Shown piece by piece: positions 1 through 9,315 of a stretch of DNA of 64,000 nt. The notes beneath the pieces are model-generated. The model was not told the DNA's origin and ran no database searches. It worked only from the letters and a program-made list of their open reading frames with translations. Source of the DNA: Croceibacterium salegens (lineage in GTDB: Bacteria; Pseudomonadota; Alphaproteobacteria; Sphingomonadales; Sphingomonadaceae); contig NZ_WTYM01000044.1 of the NCBI RefSeq assembly GCF_009827435.1, positions 32,765 to 96,764 of the forward strand. The letters are read 5' to 3'. The first letter of the stretch is position 1; each line of letters starts with the position of its first letter. The translations under genes and the position numbers were made by a program.

Positions 1-27
1 GGTGGCCTTGTTTGGTTCTGCCGTCGC

Positions 28-53
28 GGAACTTGTGCCCCGGAATCCTGTTC
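28..53 (+). promoter_or_regulatory. Candidate EcfG (general stress sigma factor) promoter
   Basis: GGAAC at 28-32 is followed after 17 bases by GTTC at 50-53. This matches the alphaproteobacterial EcfG/SigT consensus (GGAAC, 16-17 bases, CGTT or GTT). Transcription would start near base 60, about 20 nt before the hemerythrin ATG at 80. The match is to motif and spacing only. It would place the hemerythrin gene, and perhaps the phospholipase D-like gene after it, in the general stress response. Confidence 0.5.
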
Positions 54-79
54 TTCTTTCAAGACGAACAGGAGTTCCA

Positions 80-571
80 ATGACCGAAGATGCCGACATT
101 TTCGCCCGCCTCAAGCAGGACCACGAAAGGCACCGCGACCTGCTCGATCGCCTTGCACAGACGCATGGCGAAACCGCCGAGCGGCGCGAGTTGTTCGAGG
201 AGTTCACCCTCGAGGCGAAGGCCCATGCCGCGGCCGAGGAGCAGGCGCTCTATTCGACGATGATGCGCAAACCCCCGGCGACCGACGAAACGCGCCATTC
301 GGTGGCCGAGCACCACGAGATCGAGGAAATGCTCAACGACCTCGCGGCGACCGGAATGGCGACGGGCGCTTGGCTGGCAAAGTTCAAGAACCTCGAAGAG
401 CGCTACCGCCATCACATCGACGAGGAAGAGGACGAACACTTCCCCGACTTTGAGAAGATGCTGACCGACGAAGACCGCGCCTTCATGCGCAGCGTCTTCG
501 AACGTCGCAAGCGGGCCGAAAAGGCCGACGCCGAGGTAACGCCCGAGAAGATGGACGAGGCCAACGAATAG
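80..571 (+). CDS. Hemerythrin HHE domain protein
   Basis: The 163-aa soluble protein carries the spaced His/Glu pattern of a hemerythrin-type four-helix bundle with a di-iron site: a DHERH motif near residue 16, KAHAAAEEQ near 47, EHHEIEE near 78, and HHIDEEEDEHF near 112-122. Such domains bind O2, NO or iron; the ligand here is not known. The open frame runs back to base 2, but I chose the ATG at 80 because an AGGAG lies just upstream (70-74) and the domain begins directly after it. The C-terminal 30 residues are charged and probably disordered. It sits 19 nt ahead of the phospholipase D-like gene and behind a possible EcfG promoter, which fits a stress role. Confidence 0.85.
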   Translation: MTEDADIFARLKQDHERHRDLLDRLAQTHGETAERRELFEEFTLEAKAHAAAEEQALYSTMMRKPPATDETRHSVAEHHEIEEMLNDLAATGMATGAWLAKFKNLEERYRHHIDEEEDEHFPDFEKMLTDEDRAFMRSVFERRKRAEKADAEVTPEKMDEANE

Positions 572-590
572 GCGGGGCGGCGCAGGTCGA

Positions 591-2150
591 TTGAACGATC
601 GGGACAGCCAAAGCGAGATCGAGAATGCCGGGTTCGACGACAGTTGCGTCGAGCCCGGCGTCTGGCGCTATGCAAAGGCCAGTCGCGCCAGCGTGATCGT
701 CGACGCGGCGGACTATTTCGACCTGATGCAGCAGGCGATGCTCAAGGCGCGTCGCCGCATCATGCTGATCGGCTGGGATTTCGATACGCGTATCCACCTC
801 GGCAGGGGGCGCCGCTGGTGGCAGCGGGCGTGGAACCGGGGCCAACCCGTTCGGCTCGGCAGCTTCATCCTTTGGCTCCGGCGCACGAGGCCGGGGCTGG
901 AAATCCGCATCCTCAAGTGGAGCCTGGGATTCGTGAAGTTCTTCGGGCGCGGGACGATGCTGGTCGACCTCGTGCGCTGGTGGCCGCATCGGCGGATCGA
1001 TTTCAAGTTCGACACCAACCACCCGCTCGGCTGCAGCCATCACCAGAAGATCGCAGTGATCGACGACCGGCTGGCGGTGTGCGGCGGCATCGATATGACC
1101 TCGGCGCGCTGGGACACGCGCCAGCACCGAGAAGACGACCCGGGCCGACGCACTCCGCGCGGCAAGCCCTACGAACCGTGGCACGATGCGACGATGATGC
1201 TCGAAGGCGAAGTGGCGGCCACGCTCGGCGAGTTGGGGCGCGAGCGCTGGAGAAGGGCAGGTGGCAAACCGCTCGAACCCGTCGAGTGCGAGGGCGGCAG
1301 CGCATGGCCGGACGATTTCGAAGCGCAGTTCACCGACGTCGAGGTCGGCATCGCGAGGACGAGGGCGGCACATGGCGAGGTGACCGAAGTGCACGAGATC
1401 GCCGAGCTGTTTGCCAGCCAGATCGGCAGGGCAAAGCGCTTCATCTACGCCGAAAGCCAGTATTTCGCCTCGCGCGTTGTGGCCGAGGCCATCGGTGAGC
1501 GCCTCGCCGGAGACGATCCGCCCGAAGTGGTCGTCGTCCACGCCCTGCAGGCCGAAGGATTCGTCGAGCAGGAGGCGATGGGCGCCGCGCGCACCCGGCT
1601 GGCCCACGCCCTGCAGGAGCTCGACCGGCATGGCCGCCTGCATTTCTACGTGCCCTATACCGGCGAGACCCCGATCTATTGCCATGCCAAGCTGATGATC
1701 GTCGACGATACGCTGCTGCGGATCGGGTCAGCCAACTTCAACAACCGCTCGATGGGGCTCGACAGCGAATGCGACGTGTTCATCGACTGTGCCCGTGCGG
1801 GGAACGGCCATTGCGGCGATGCTATCCGCGCCTTGCGCCACTCGCTGCTGGCCGAACACCTCGCGCTGGAGGAGAACGAGGTCGGTCCCTTGCTGGAAAA
1901 GCACGGCTCCATGGCGACGATGATCGATGCGCTCGGCACCGATCGGGGGCGCAGCCTGCGCAAGCTGCATATCGAGGAGATTACCGAAACCGAGAAGGGA
2001 TTGGCCGACAGCGAACTGCTCGATCCCGAAACGCCCGAGGAAATGTTCGAATTCCTCGCTGCGAGGAAGCGTGGCCTTTTTCGGCGACCAGGCCTAATGA
2101 GCCGGGCGATGGCGCGCAGGCGCCAGCGACGCAGACTGGGGAATCGATGA
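591..2150 (+). CDS. Phospholipase D-like / cardiolipin synthase-like protein
   Basis: The 519-aa protein has two HKD catalytic motifs (H-x-K-x4-D): HQKIAVID in the first half and HAKLMIVD in the second, the latter followed by GSANFNNRS. This is the standard two-motif active site of the phospholipase D superfamily, which includes cardiolipin synthases and other phosphatidyltransferases. No N-terminal membrane segments are present, so it is not a ClsA-type enzyme. It resembles the soluble or peripherally attached PLD proteins common in alphaproteobacteria. The start is TTG at 591; no ATG lies in frame until well inside the protein. Its last four bases overlap the folE start (ATGA). Substrate is inferred only at family level. 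Confidence 0.85.
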   Translation: MNDRDSQSEIENAGFDDSCVEPGVWRYAKASRASVIVDAADYFDLMQQAMLKARRRIMLIGWDFDTRIHLGRGRRWWQRAWNRGQPVRLGSFILWLRRTRPGLEIRILKWSLGFVKFFGRGTMLVDLVRWWPHRRIDFKFDTNHPLGCSHHQKIAVIDDRLAVCGGIDMTSARWDTRQHREDDPGRRTPRGKPYEPWHDATMMLEGEVAATLGELGRERWRRAGGKPLEPVECEGGSAWPDDFEAQFTDVEVGIARTRAAHGEVTEVHEIAELFASQIGRAKRFIYAESQYFASRVVAEAIGERLAGDDPPEVVVVHALQAEGFVEQEAMGAARTRLAHALQELDRHGRLHFYVPYTGETPIYCHAKLMIVDDTLLRIGSANFNNRSMGLDSECDVFIDCARAGNGHCGDAIRALRHSLLAEHLALEENEVGPLLEKHGSMATMIDALGTDRGRSLRKLHIEEITETEKGLADSELLDPETPEEMFEFLAARKRGLFRRPGLMSRAMARRRQRRRLGNR

Positions 2151-2755
2151 GTAGCCTTGTTGGACCGGACGAAGACGACCCGCGCGGAAAGCCCGAAGTA
2201 CCCGACGAGGTACAGGAGGCGATCCGCACGCTGATCCGATGGGCCGGCGACGATCCCGAGCGCGAAGGGCTGCTTGACACCCCCAAGCGCGTCGCTCGCG
2301 CGTGGAAGGAATACTGCGTCGGCTACACCGAGGAACCGGCCAGCCACCTCAGCCGCATCTTCGAGGAAGTCGGCGGGTACGACGAGATCGTGCTGCTCAA
2401 GGACATTCCGTTCCAGAGCCACTGCGAACACCACATGGCGCCGATCATCGGCAAGGCGGCGATCGCCTACCTGCCGCAGGACCACGTGGTCGGCATTTCC
2501 AAGCTTGCTCGCGTGCTCCACGCCTATGCCCGGCGCCTGCAGATCCAGGAGCGTCTGACCGCCGAAGTCGCGCAGTGCATCTGGGACAACCTCAAGCCGC
2601 GCGGGGTTGCGGTGGTGATCGATGCCAGCCATGCCTGCATGACCGCTCGCGGAGTACGTACGCCGGGCGTGTCGATGGTCACCAGCCAGGTCATGGGGCT
2701 TTTCCGCAGCGATCATCGCAGCCGCGAAGAAGTGCTCAAGCTGATGGGCTATTGA
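2147..2755 (+). CDS. folE: GTP cyclohydrolase I
   Basis: FolE converts GTP to 7,8-dihydroneopterin triphosphate, the first step of tetrahydrofolate synthesis. The 202-aa protein shows the type I signatures: EREGLLDTPKRVARAW near residue 40, the zinc/active-site segment SHCEHHMAP near 90, and GVRTPGVSMVTSQ toward the C-terminus, with the zinc-ligand Cys in SHACMTARG. The ATG at 2147 overlaps the stop of the upstream gene as ATGA, suggesting translational coupling. The start adds a short acidic extension before the conserved domain. Confidence 0.95.
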   Translation: MSSLVGPDEDDPRGKPEVPDEVQEAIRTLIRWAGDDPEREGLLDTPKRVARAWKEYCVGYTEEPASHLSRIFEEVGGYDEIVLLKDIPFQSHCEHHMAPIIGKAAIAYLPQDHVVGISKLARVLHAYARRLQIQERLTAEVAQCIWDNLKPRGVAVVIDASHACMTARGVRTPGVSMVTSQVMGLFRSDHRSREEVLKLMGY

Positions 2756-2786
2756 ATCGGATCGTTTGTTTCAGGGGTTTACCTAG

Positions 2787-4079
2787 ATGAGTTCATTGCT
2801 GGTTCGTGGCGGTCACAAGCTGACCGGGAGGATCGAACCGTCGGCAAACAAGAATGCCGTCCTACCGGTGCTGTGCGCCACGCTGCTGAGCGAGGCGCCG
2901 GTGACCTTGCGCAACGTGCCGGAAATCACCGACGTGTTGCGCATCGTCGATTTCTTCCGCGAGATCGGCTCCACCGTGGAGTGGGACAAGAACGGCAAGG
3001 TCCTGAACATCGACCATTCGTCCATCGCCAAGGGCAGCGGCGCGCGCCTGCCGCAGGCGATGCGCGCCTCGATCATGATGATCCCCGGCCTGATCATGCG
3101 GCTCGGCACCGTGCGGCTCGAGCATGCGGTCAAGGGCTGCACGCTCGGCGCGCGCGAGATCGACCCGCACGTCGCGGTGTTCCGCGCCTTCGGGGCGGAC
3201 GTCGAGCAGGATGGCGGCGAGATCGTTTTCAAGGGAACAGGCAAGGGCGAGGCCACGCGCATGTGGCTCGAATATGCCTCGGTCACGACGACCGAGAACT
3301 TCATCCTCTGCGCTTTGACCGTCCAGGGCACGAGCCAGATCGTCAACGCCGCCTGCGAGCCGCACGTCCAGGAGATGTGCGATTTCCTCGAGGCCTGCGG
3401 GGCAAAGATCATAGGCAAGGGCACCTCGATGGTCTCGGTTGTCGGCGGGACCGAGCTCGGCGGCACCGACTACACCTTTCAGGACGATTTCCACGAGATC
3501 GCCACCTTCCTAGCCCTCTCGGCAGTGACCGGCGGCGACATCTCGGTGCGCAACGGCTGCCCCGAACACTTCGACCTGATCGACCGCACGTTCGAGAAGT
3601 TCGGGGCCGAGGTGACGCACGCAGACGGCTGGTCGCGGATGGCCGGGCCGTCCCGGCTCAAGGTCGAGGTAAACTTCACCGCTCACCTCATCACCAAGGT
3701 CGAGGCGGCGCCATGGCCCTATATCCCGGCCGACCTGCTGCCGATCTTCATCGCACTTGGCGTGCGCGCCGAGGGTCAGATGATGTTCTGGAACAAGGTC
3801 TACGAAGGCGGGCTGACCTGGCATACCGAACTCAGCTTGTTCGGCGCCCACACCCTGCTGTGCGACCCGCACCGCCTGATCACCTTCGGCGGCGACAAGC
3901 TCGCCCCGGCGACGGTGACCAGCCCCTACATCATCCGCGTGGCCATCGCCCTCTTGATGGTGGCGAGCGCGATCGACGGCGAATCGACGATCCTCGACGC
4001 CGATCCGATCAAGCGTGCGCACCCCGACTTCGTGAAGAACTTCGTCGCGCTGGGTGCCGACGTGCAGTGGATGGACTGA
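2787..4079 (+). CDS. murA: UDP-N-acetylglucosamine 1-carboxyvinyltransferase (MurA family, divergent)
   Basis: The 430-aa length fits MurA, which transfers enolpyruvate from PEP to UDP-GlcNAc in the first committed step of peptidoglycan synthesis and is the target of fosfomycin. Seen residues: Lys22-Asn23 (SANKNAVLP), Arg93 (MRASIM), Cys118 in GCTLGAR (equivalent to E. coli Cys115), Arg123, and Asp316 in IPADLLP (equivalent to Asp305). The C-terminal third departs from the usual signatures: TDxQA is replaced by ADLLPIFIA, and the common IDRGYE segment by IKRAHPDF. It may be the only MurA or a second, specialised paralogue; the window cannot decide. It lies 31 nt after folE. Confidence 0.8.
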   Translation: MSSLLVRGGHKLTGRIEPSANKNAVLPVLCATLLSEAPVTLRNVPEITDVLRIVDFFREIGSTVEWDKNGKVLNIDHSSIAKGSGARLPQAMRASIMMIPGLIMRLGTVRLEHAVKGCTLGAREIDPHVAVFRAFGADVEQDGGEIVFKGTGKGEATRMWLEYASVTTTENFILCALTVQGTSQIVNAACEPHVQEMCDFLEACGAKIIGKGTSMVSVVGGTELGGTDYTFQDDFHEIATFLALSAVTGGDISVRNGCPEHFDLIDRTFEKFGAEVTHADGWSRMAGPSRLKVEVNFTAHLITKVEAAPWPYIPADLLPIFIALGVRAEGQMMFWNKVYEGGLTWHTELSLFGAHTLLCDPHRLITFGGDKLAPATVTSPYIIRVAIALLMVASAIDGESTILDADPIKRAHPDFVKNFVALGADVQWMD

Positions 4080-4137
4080 CGCTCGCAAGTACCGGCAGGT
4101 AGCGCTATCGTCGGAGCACCTCGGGGGAGGAACACCG

Positions 4138-5658
4138 ATGATCTTGCGCCACTTGCTTGTTGCCGTGTCGCTGATTTGCGCCGCACCGTCGGTCGCGGAG
4201 GACCTCGGACAATTCGCTTCCGAAGGTGACGTCGGAGAGGCCGCCCTCGCTGGCAGCGTCGAACTGGATGGTAGCACCTACCGGGTAACCGGCGGCGGCG
4301 CGAACATCTGGGGCGAGGCCGACGCGTTCCACTATGTCTGGACCCAACGGTCGGGCGACCTGCACATCGCCGCCGATATCGCCTTCGAGGGTGAGGGCGG
4401 CGATCCACATCGCAAGGCCGGGCTGATGATCCGCCAGGACCTCTCGCCCAACGCCGCTTATGCCGATGTCATGGTTCACGGCGACGGGCTGGTGGCATTG
4501 CAATATCGCGAGGTCCCCGGCGGACCTACGCGGCAGATCGTCTCGAACGTGTCGCATCCCGGCCGTGTGCGGCTCGAGCGCCAGGGCAACTTCGTCTACT
4601 TCTCGGTCGCGGGCAGCGACGGTGTGCTGCACCAGGCCGGCGGCAGTTTCCGCATCGCCTTTCAGGCGCCTTATCTCGTCGGGCTGGCGGTTTCGGCGCA
4701 CGACAATGCGAAGGCCGAGACGGCCCGCTTCTCGAACGTCGAACTGACCGTTCCGCAACTCGCCTACGTTCCCGACACAGGCTACGCGGCGCAGGTCGAG
4801 GCCACGCTCGAAACGATGGAGGTCGGCGGTGTGCGGACCCGCACGGTGGTGCGCCACTTCGACCGGAAGATCGAAGCGCCCAACTGGAGCCGCGACGGCG
4901 CGGCACTATATTACAACAGCGACGGCCGGATCTGGCGCATCCCGGTCGAGGGTGGGGAGCCGCGTGCGGTCGATACCGGTGGGCGCAACGCCAACAACAA
5001 CGACCACGGCCTGTCGCCTGACGGGTCGCTGATGGCCATTTCCGACCAGAGTGAGCCCGACAACCTCAGCCGCATCCACGTCGTCACGCTCGACGGTTCG
5101 AAGCCGGTGCGTACCGTGGTCAGCGATCCCAAGGCGCGGTCCTACTGGCATGCCTGGTCGCCCGACGGAACGACGCTGGCCTATGTCCGTGTCGGCGCGG
5201 ACGACGGCACCTACGATATCTGGGGGGTGAAAGCCGAGGGAGGCGATCCCTGGCCGCTGGTCGTCGGGCCGGGATCGGACGACGGGCCTGAGTATTCACC
5301 CGACGGCCGCTTCCTCTACTTCAATTCGACGCGCAGTGGGGCGATGCAGTTGTGGCGCGCGAACGCCGACGGCTCCGATCCGGTTCGCCTGACGCACGAT
5401 CCCGTGCGGCGCGACTGGTTCCCGCACCTCTCGCCCGACGGAAAGTGGATCGCCTACATCTCGTTCGGCGACGACGTCGCGGTCACCGACCACCCGCCGA
5501 ACCGCGAGGACGTGCAGTTGCGGCTCATGCCGGCCGACGGCAGCGAACCGCCGACCGTCCTTACCCGCCTGTTCGGCGGGCAAGGAACGATCAACGTGCC
5601 GAGCTGGTCACCCGACGGGAAGCGGATTGCCTTCGTCAGCTATCGGCTGAAGCGCTGA
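4138..5658 (+). CDS. Secreted TolB-like (PD40) beta-propeller protein
   Basis: The 506-aa protein has a cleavable signal peptide (residues 1-20, ending APSVA). An N-terminal beta-rich domain (about 30-210) resembles the concanavalin-like DUF1349 type. At least six PD40/TolB blades follow, visible as repeated WSRDG, LSPDG, WSPDG, YSPDG, LSPDG and WSPDG motifs. These blades usually form a protein- or ligand-binding propeller; no catalytic residues are recognisable. The open frame extends to 4054, but I chose the ATG at 4138 because of the strong GGGGGAGG ribosome site at 4123-4130 and the signal peptide directly after it. Only 6 nt separate its stop from that of the convergent peroxiredoxin gene. 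Confidence 0.75.
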   Translation: MILRHLLVAVSLICAAPSVAEDLGQFASEGDVGEAALAGSVELDGSTYRVTGGGANIWGEADAFHYVWTQRSGDLHIAADIAFEGEGGDPHRKAGLMIRQDLSPNAAYADVMVHGDGLVALQYREVPGGPTRQIVSNVSHPGRVRLERQGNFVYFSVAGSDGVLHQAGGSFRIAFQAPYLVGLAVSAHDNAKAETARFSNVELTVPQLAYVPDTGYAAQVEATLETMEVGGVRTRTVVRHFDRKIEAPNWSRDGAALYYNSDGRIWRIPVEGGEPRAVDTGGRNANNNDHGLSPDGSLMAISDQSEPDNLSRIHVVTLDGSKPVRTVVSDPKARSYWHAWSPDGTTLAYVRVGADDGTYDIWGVKAEGGDPWPLVVGPGSDDGPEYSPDGRFLYFNSTRSGAMQLWRANADGSDPVRLTHDPVRRDWFPHLSPDGKWIAYISFGDDVAVTDHPPNREDVQLRLMPADGSEPPTVLTRLFGGQGTINVPSWSPDGKRIAFVSYRLKR

Positions 5659-5664
5659 TTACGC

Positions 5665-6144
5665 TCAGAGCTGGCCGAGCATGTGCTCCGCGCTCGAGAC
5701 GTTGAAGTCGCCCGGCGCTTCGACGTTGAGTTCGGTGACCACACCGTCGTCGACGATCATCGAATAGCGCTGGCCGCGGGTGCCGAGGCCGAAGCCCGAG
5801 CCGTCCATCGTCAGGCCGAGCGCAGTGGCGAAATCGCCGTTTCCGTCGGCCAGCATGGTGATGTCGTCGGATCCGGAGGCCTTGTTCCACGCGCCCATCA
5901 CGAAGGCGTCGTTGACCGCGGTGCCGACGATTTCGTCGATGCCCTTGGCCTTGAGTTCGGCGGCCTTTTCGACGAAGCCCGGCAGGTGCTTGGCGGAGCA
6001 GGTCGGGGTGAAAGCGCCCGGCACCGAAAAAAGCGCCACCTTCTTGCCCTTGAAGTATTCGCCCGACTGGACCTTTTGCGGACCTTCGGCAGTGGCCTTG
6101 ACCAGCGTCACGTCCGGCAGCGTGTCTCCCTTGGAAATCGTCAT
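5665..6144 (-). CDS. Peroxiredoxin, Prx5 family, single-cysteine
   Basis: The 159-aa cytosolic protein is a Prx5/AhpC-TSA peroxidase reducing H2O2 and organic hydroperoxides. The peroxidatic cysteine lies in PGAFTPTCSAKH near residue 50, the diagnostic Prx5 motif. The RGQRYSMIVDDG segment later supplies the conserved active-site Arg. It contains only this one cysteine, so it cannot form an intramolecular disulfide and must rely on an external thiol such as glutathione/glutaredoxin or thioredoxin. A trxA lies in the same window but is not linked. Its 3' end nearly abuts the convergent propeller gene. Confidence 0.92.
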   Translation of the reverse strand: MTISKGDTLPDVTLVKATAEGPQKVQSGEYFKGKKVALFSVPGAFTPTCSAKHLPGFVEKAAELKAKGIDEIVGTAVNDAFVMGAWNKASGSDDITMLADGNGDFATALGLTMDGSGFGLGTRGQRYSMIVDDGVVTELNVEAPGDFNVSSAEHMLGQL

Positions 6145-6253
6145 CGTTTCTGTCTCCAGCCACTAGTTGCGAGGTGGAGATAGTGGGCGCTTCGCGAGAC
6201 GCAAGCGGCAAAAGGGGCGCTGGCGAAGCAAGCCCGCCGCGCCCCCGGCAATG

Positions 6254-9200
6254 TCACAACTTGAAGTCGTCGAACCCGACCTTGACCCCGAAGTAGAAGA
6301 AGCGGCCGACCGCGCTAACCGGATAGAAGGTCGTGCCAATGGAAGGCTTCTGGTCGAACAGGTTGTTCACACCGCCAAAGACCTGCACCTCGTCGGACAC
6401 GTCGAACCGCGCGTAGATATCGTGCTGCCAGCGCTCCTTGAGGTAGCGATAGCGGTCGTCGACGATGTCCGGATTGCCGGCCATCTGCACGTTCGTGTAG
6501 CGCGAGGTCTTCGAGAAGTAGGTCAGACCATAATTGATGGTCACGGCGTCGAACGTCCACGTGAGGTCGGCGTTGACGGTGTACTTGGGCGACCGGGTGA
6601 TGGCCTCTCCGCGGATGTTGGTCACCGGCGCGCCGGGGACCGAAATGAAGGTCAGCCGATCAAGATAGTTGCCGATCAGGTTGACGGTGAAGATGCCGGC
6701 GTTGTCGGTGATCAACCGATAATTGAGGTTCACGTCGAGCCCTGCGGTGCGGAAGGCCGCAACGTTGAAGGGCTTGAGCGTGTAGTCGACGATGTTGCCG
6801 GGATCGGCGGTGCCTCCGGTGCCGTTCTGGCGCGTAATCTGCGCGCAATACGGGTTGTCGAGCGTCGGCTGGTCGACACACAGGCCGGCGATCTCGTTGG
6901 CGGTGGCGGTGTTGATCGCGTTCTTGATCTTGATGTCGTACCAATCGAACCGCGCCGACAGGCCCGGCACGAAGCTCGGCTGCAGTATGGCCCCGACCGT
7001 CCAGGTCTTGGCGGTTTCCTCGCTCAGGTCGGGATTGCCGGTAACCGAGCCGGGCAGGCTGGACGACCGGGTATCGCGATAGGTCGAGGGATCGGCGCCG
7101 AGCGAGGTCAGCAGCGAGGCGCAGTTGGCTGCACGGTATTGGGTTCCGTTCTGGACCTGGTTCTGGTTGCACGGGTCGGTGATGAACAGGAACGTCTGGC
7201 TGGGCGCGGCGAACAGCTCACCGATGTTGGGCGCCCGAACCGCCGTGGAGTAGGTGCCGACAATGGCGATGTCGCGCACCGGCGAGTAGTTTGCGTCGAC
7301 CTTCCACGCCCAGGTCGTGCCGATCGTCGAGTAGTCCGAATAGCGGACCGCGCCGCCGACCTCGAGGTTTTCGGCGAAGGGCATTCCCTGCAGAATGGGC
7401 AAGCGAACCTCGCTGAACAGTTCGAAGACGTCGTACTTGCCGACCACCGGCCCCAGCTTGTTGCCATAGGTCAGCCCTTGTTCCAGCAAGTCGTCGGGAT
7501 CGAACGAACTGGTCTCGCGGCGGTATTCCGCGCCGACGGCGAAGCCGAGTGCCCCGCCGCCAGGGAAGGTGAAGACGTTGGCAAGGTCGCCGGAGACACT
7601 TGCCGACACCACGTTCTGGGTAAGCTTCTCACGGTCGGTGGTATCGGCCTGGACCCACGCGATTGCCGCCGGGTCGGCCACGTTCTCGCCGAAAATGTTG
7701 AGTGGCAGGCACTCGCCGGGCTGGAAGGTGGTCGGCGGAATCTCGTTGCGTGTATAGTTGTAGGGCTGGAACGGTGTCCATGACGGGTCGAGATTGACCC
7801 GGCAGGTCGGCTGGCCCGTCGCCGGGTCCTCCACCACATCGATCGCGGCGTAGAAACGGTCGGTGAACATGTCGTCGACGTAGTGGTTGGTCGCCTTCAT
7901 TTGGCCATAGGTGTAGCTGACCTCGTAGTTGAGATTGTCGGTCAGGTCGCCGCGCAGCCCGATCACGCCGCGCCAGGTCTCGCGCGTAATGTCCTCGCCG
8001 CGGATGCCGAGGTCGAAGTTGTCGCGGTTGACCAGGACGTCGCCGTAAGGCGCGATTGCCGCGACCGAAGCGGGAATGAAGGGATTGTCGAACGGAATGT
8101 AGAGGTAATAGTCGTAGGTCGGCTGGGACAGCGAGAACGACTTGATATTCGCGTACTTGCCTTCCGCGAACAGGGTTATCTCGGGCGAGAATTCGTAGTG
8201 CGTGATGACGTTGACGATGTCGCGGTTGATCTTGGGCAGGATGTCGAGACGGTAGTCGCTGACGTGCGTGGCGTTGCCGCCCTGACTGTAGAAGTCCGGC
8301 ACGAACTTTCCACCGTCGAACGCGACGACATTGCCGTCGCTGTTGACGAGGTAATCAGGGAAGCCGTCGAAATCGATGTCGATCCCGCCCTCGCGGTTGG
8401 TGTCGAAATAGCGCACGTCGGCCAGCGGGATGTTGTCGGCTATGCCGTTGTCGTTGGGGCCAGTGTAGCCACCCTGGTTCTCCGGATCGTCTGGATTGAG
8501 GTAGAACGCGGTCAGGCGCGAGGCGGAATAGCGCTTGCGCTTGGCATAGGGCAGCCGGTCTTCCTCGCCGTGTTCGTAGGCGATGGCGACATTGCCCCGA
8601 CCATCGGAAAAGTTCGTACCTGCGGTCAGCGCGGCGAGCTTCTGCGCGCCGCCCCCGGCATCGCTGACGCCGTACTGGCCGCGAGCCGTGATTCCTTCGA
8701 AATTGTGCTTCATCACGAAGTTGACCACGCCCGACACACCATCGGCGCCGTAAATGGCCGAGGCGCCGCCGGTGAGGATATCGACACGCTCTACCAGGTC
8801 GCTCGGGATGGTGTTGATATCGACCGCCTGGGTGCCGTTCGTCCCGGCGACGTGCCGGCGCCCGTCCACCAGCACCAGCGTGCGCTGCGTTCCCAGGTTG
8901 CGCAGGTCGAGCAGGTTGAGACCGGTGAAGCCGATCGCCGCCTGCTCACCGCCGTTACGGTCGGAGCCTGACGATCCCTGCAGGGCGGGAATGCCGCTGA
9001 GGAAATCGGTGAGATTGGTCGTGCCCGACTCTTCGACCTGGGCCGTGCCCACCGACAGCACCGGATTGGGCGTGTCGAAGTCCTGCCGCCGGATGCGCGA
9101 TCCGGTGACGATTATGGCCGGGCCTTCTTCCGCGCTTTCCGCTGCGAGGTCGGTGGAGCTCTCGTCGGTCACTTCACCAATCTGCTCGTCGGACGATGGA

Positions 9201-9292
9201 TCGTCCTGAGCGGACACGGAGGGCGCCATGAGCAGTGCCTGTCCGGCTACGCCAGCGAGGAGGATACGGGCGAGGGTTGAAATTCGTGTCAT
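6254..9292 (-). CDS. TonB-dependent outer-membrane receptor
   Basis: The 1012-aa protein has a signal peptide (about 1-29, ending SVSA). An acidic linker leads to the IIVTGSRIRR segment at the start of the plug domain, where NLTDFLSGIPALQG and VERVDILTGGASAIYGADGVSGVVNF are typical plug motifs. A long beta-barrel follows, ending GVNNLFDQKP and a terminal strand. Receptors of this size with the RRQDFDTPNPV type plug are very numerous in sphingomonads and import large or scarce substrates using TonB energy; the ligand cannot be read from sequence. I chose the ATG at 9292 over an upstream in-frame start because an AGGGAG precedes it and it begins the signal peptide. It is monocistronic, with a stable hairpin in its leader. 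Confidence 0.9.
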   Translation of the reverse strand: MTRISTLARILLAGVAGQALLMAPSVSAQDDPSSDEQIGEVTDESSTDLAAESAEEGPAIIVTGSRIRRQDFDTPNPVLSVGTAQVEESGTTNLTDFLSGIPALQGSSGSDRNGGEQAAIGFTGLNLLDLRNLGTQRTLVLVDGRRHVAGTNGTQAVDINTIPSDLVERVDILTGGASAIYGADGVSGVVNFVMKHNFEGITARGQYGVSDAGGGAQKLAALTAGTNFSDGRGNVAIAYEHGEEDRLPYAKRKRYSASRLTAFYLNPDDPENQGGYTGPNDNGIADNIPLADVRYFDTNREGGIDIDFDGFPDYLVNSDGNVVAFDGGKFVPDFYSQGGNATHVSDYRLDILPKINRDIVNVITHYEFSPEITLFAEGKYANIKSFSLSQPTYDYYLYIPFDNPFIPASVAAIAPYGDVLVNRDNFDLGIRGEDITRETWRGVIGLRGDLTDNLNYEVSYTYGQMKATNHYVDDMFTDRFYAAIDVVEDPATGQPTCRVNLDPSWTPFQPYNYTRNEIPPTTFQPGECLPLNIFGENVADPAAIAWVQADTTDREKLTQNVVSASVSGDLANVFTFPGGGALGFAVGAEYRRETSSFDPDDLLEQGLTYGNKLGPVVGKYDVFELFSEVRLPILQGMPFAENLEVGGAVRYSDYSTIGTTWAWKVDANYSPVRDIAIVGTYSTAVRAPNIGELFAAPSQTFLFITDPCNQNQVQNGTQYRAANCASLLTSLGADPSTYRDTRSSSLPGSVTGNPDLSEETAKTWTVGAILQPSFVPGLSARFDWYDIKIKNAINTATANEIAGLCVDQPTLDNPYCAQITRQNGTGGTADPGNIVDYTLKPFNVAAFRTAGLDVNLNYRLITDNAGIFTVNLIGNYLDRLTFISVPGAPVTNIRGEAITRSPKYTVNADLTWTFDAVTINYGLTYFSKTSRYTNVQMAGNPDIVDDRYRYLKERWQHDIYARFDVSDEVQVFGGVNNLFDQKPSIGTTFYPVSAVGRFFYFGVKVGFDDFKL

Positions 9293-9315
9293 GCTCTTGC
9301 TCCCTGAACTACCGT

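Noticed and set aside
6167..7783. Long plus-strand open frame opposite the TonB-dependent receptor, and a similar one at 7883-8971
   Set aside because: Composition is that of an antisense shadow (Val/Gly/Arg/Asp-rich, no motifs), with no ribosome site; the receptor frame is complete.
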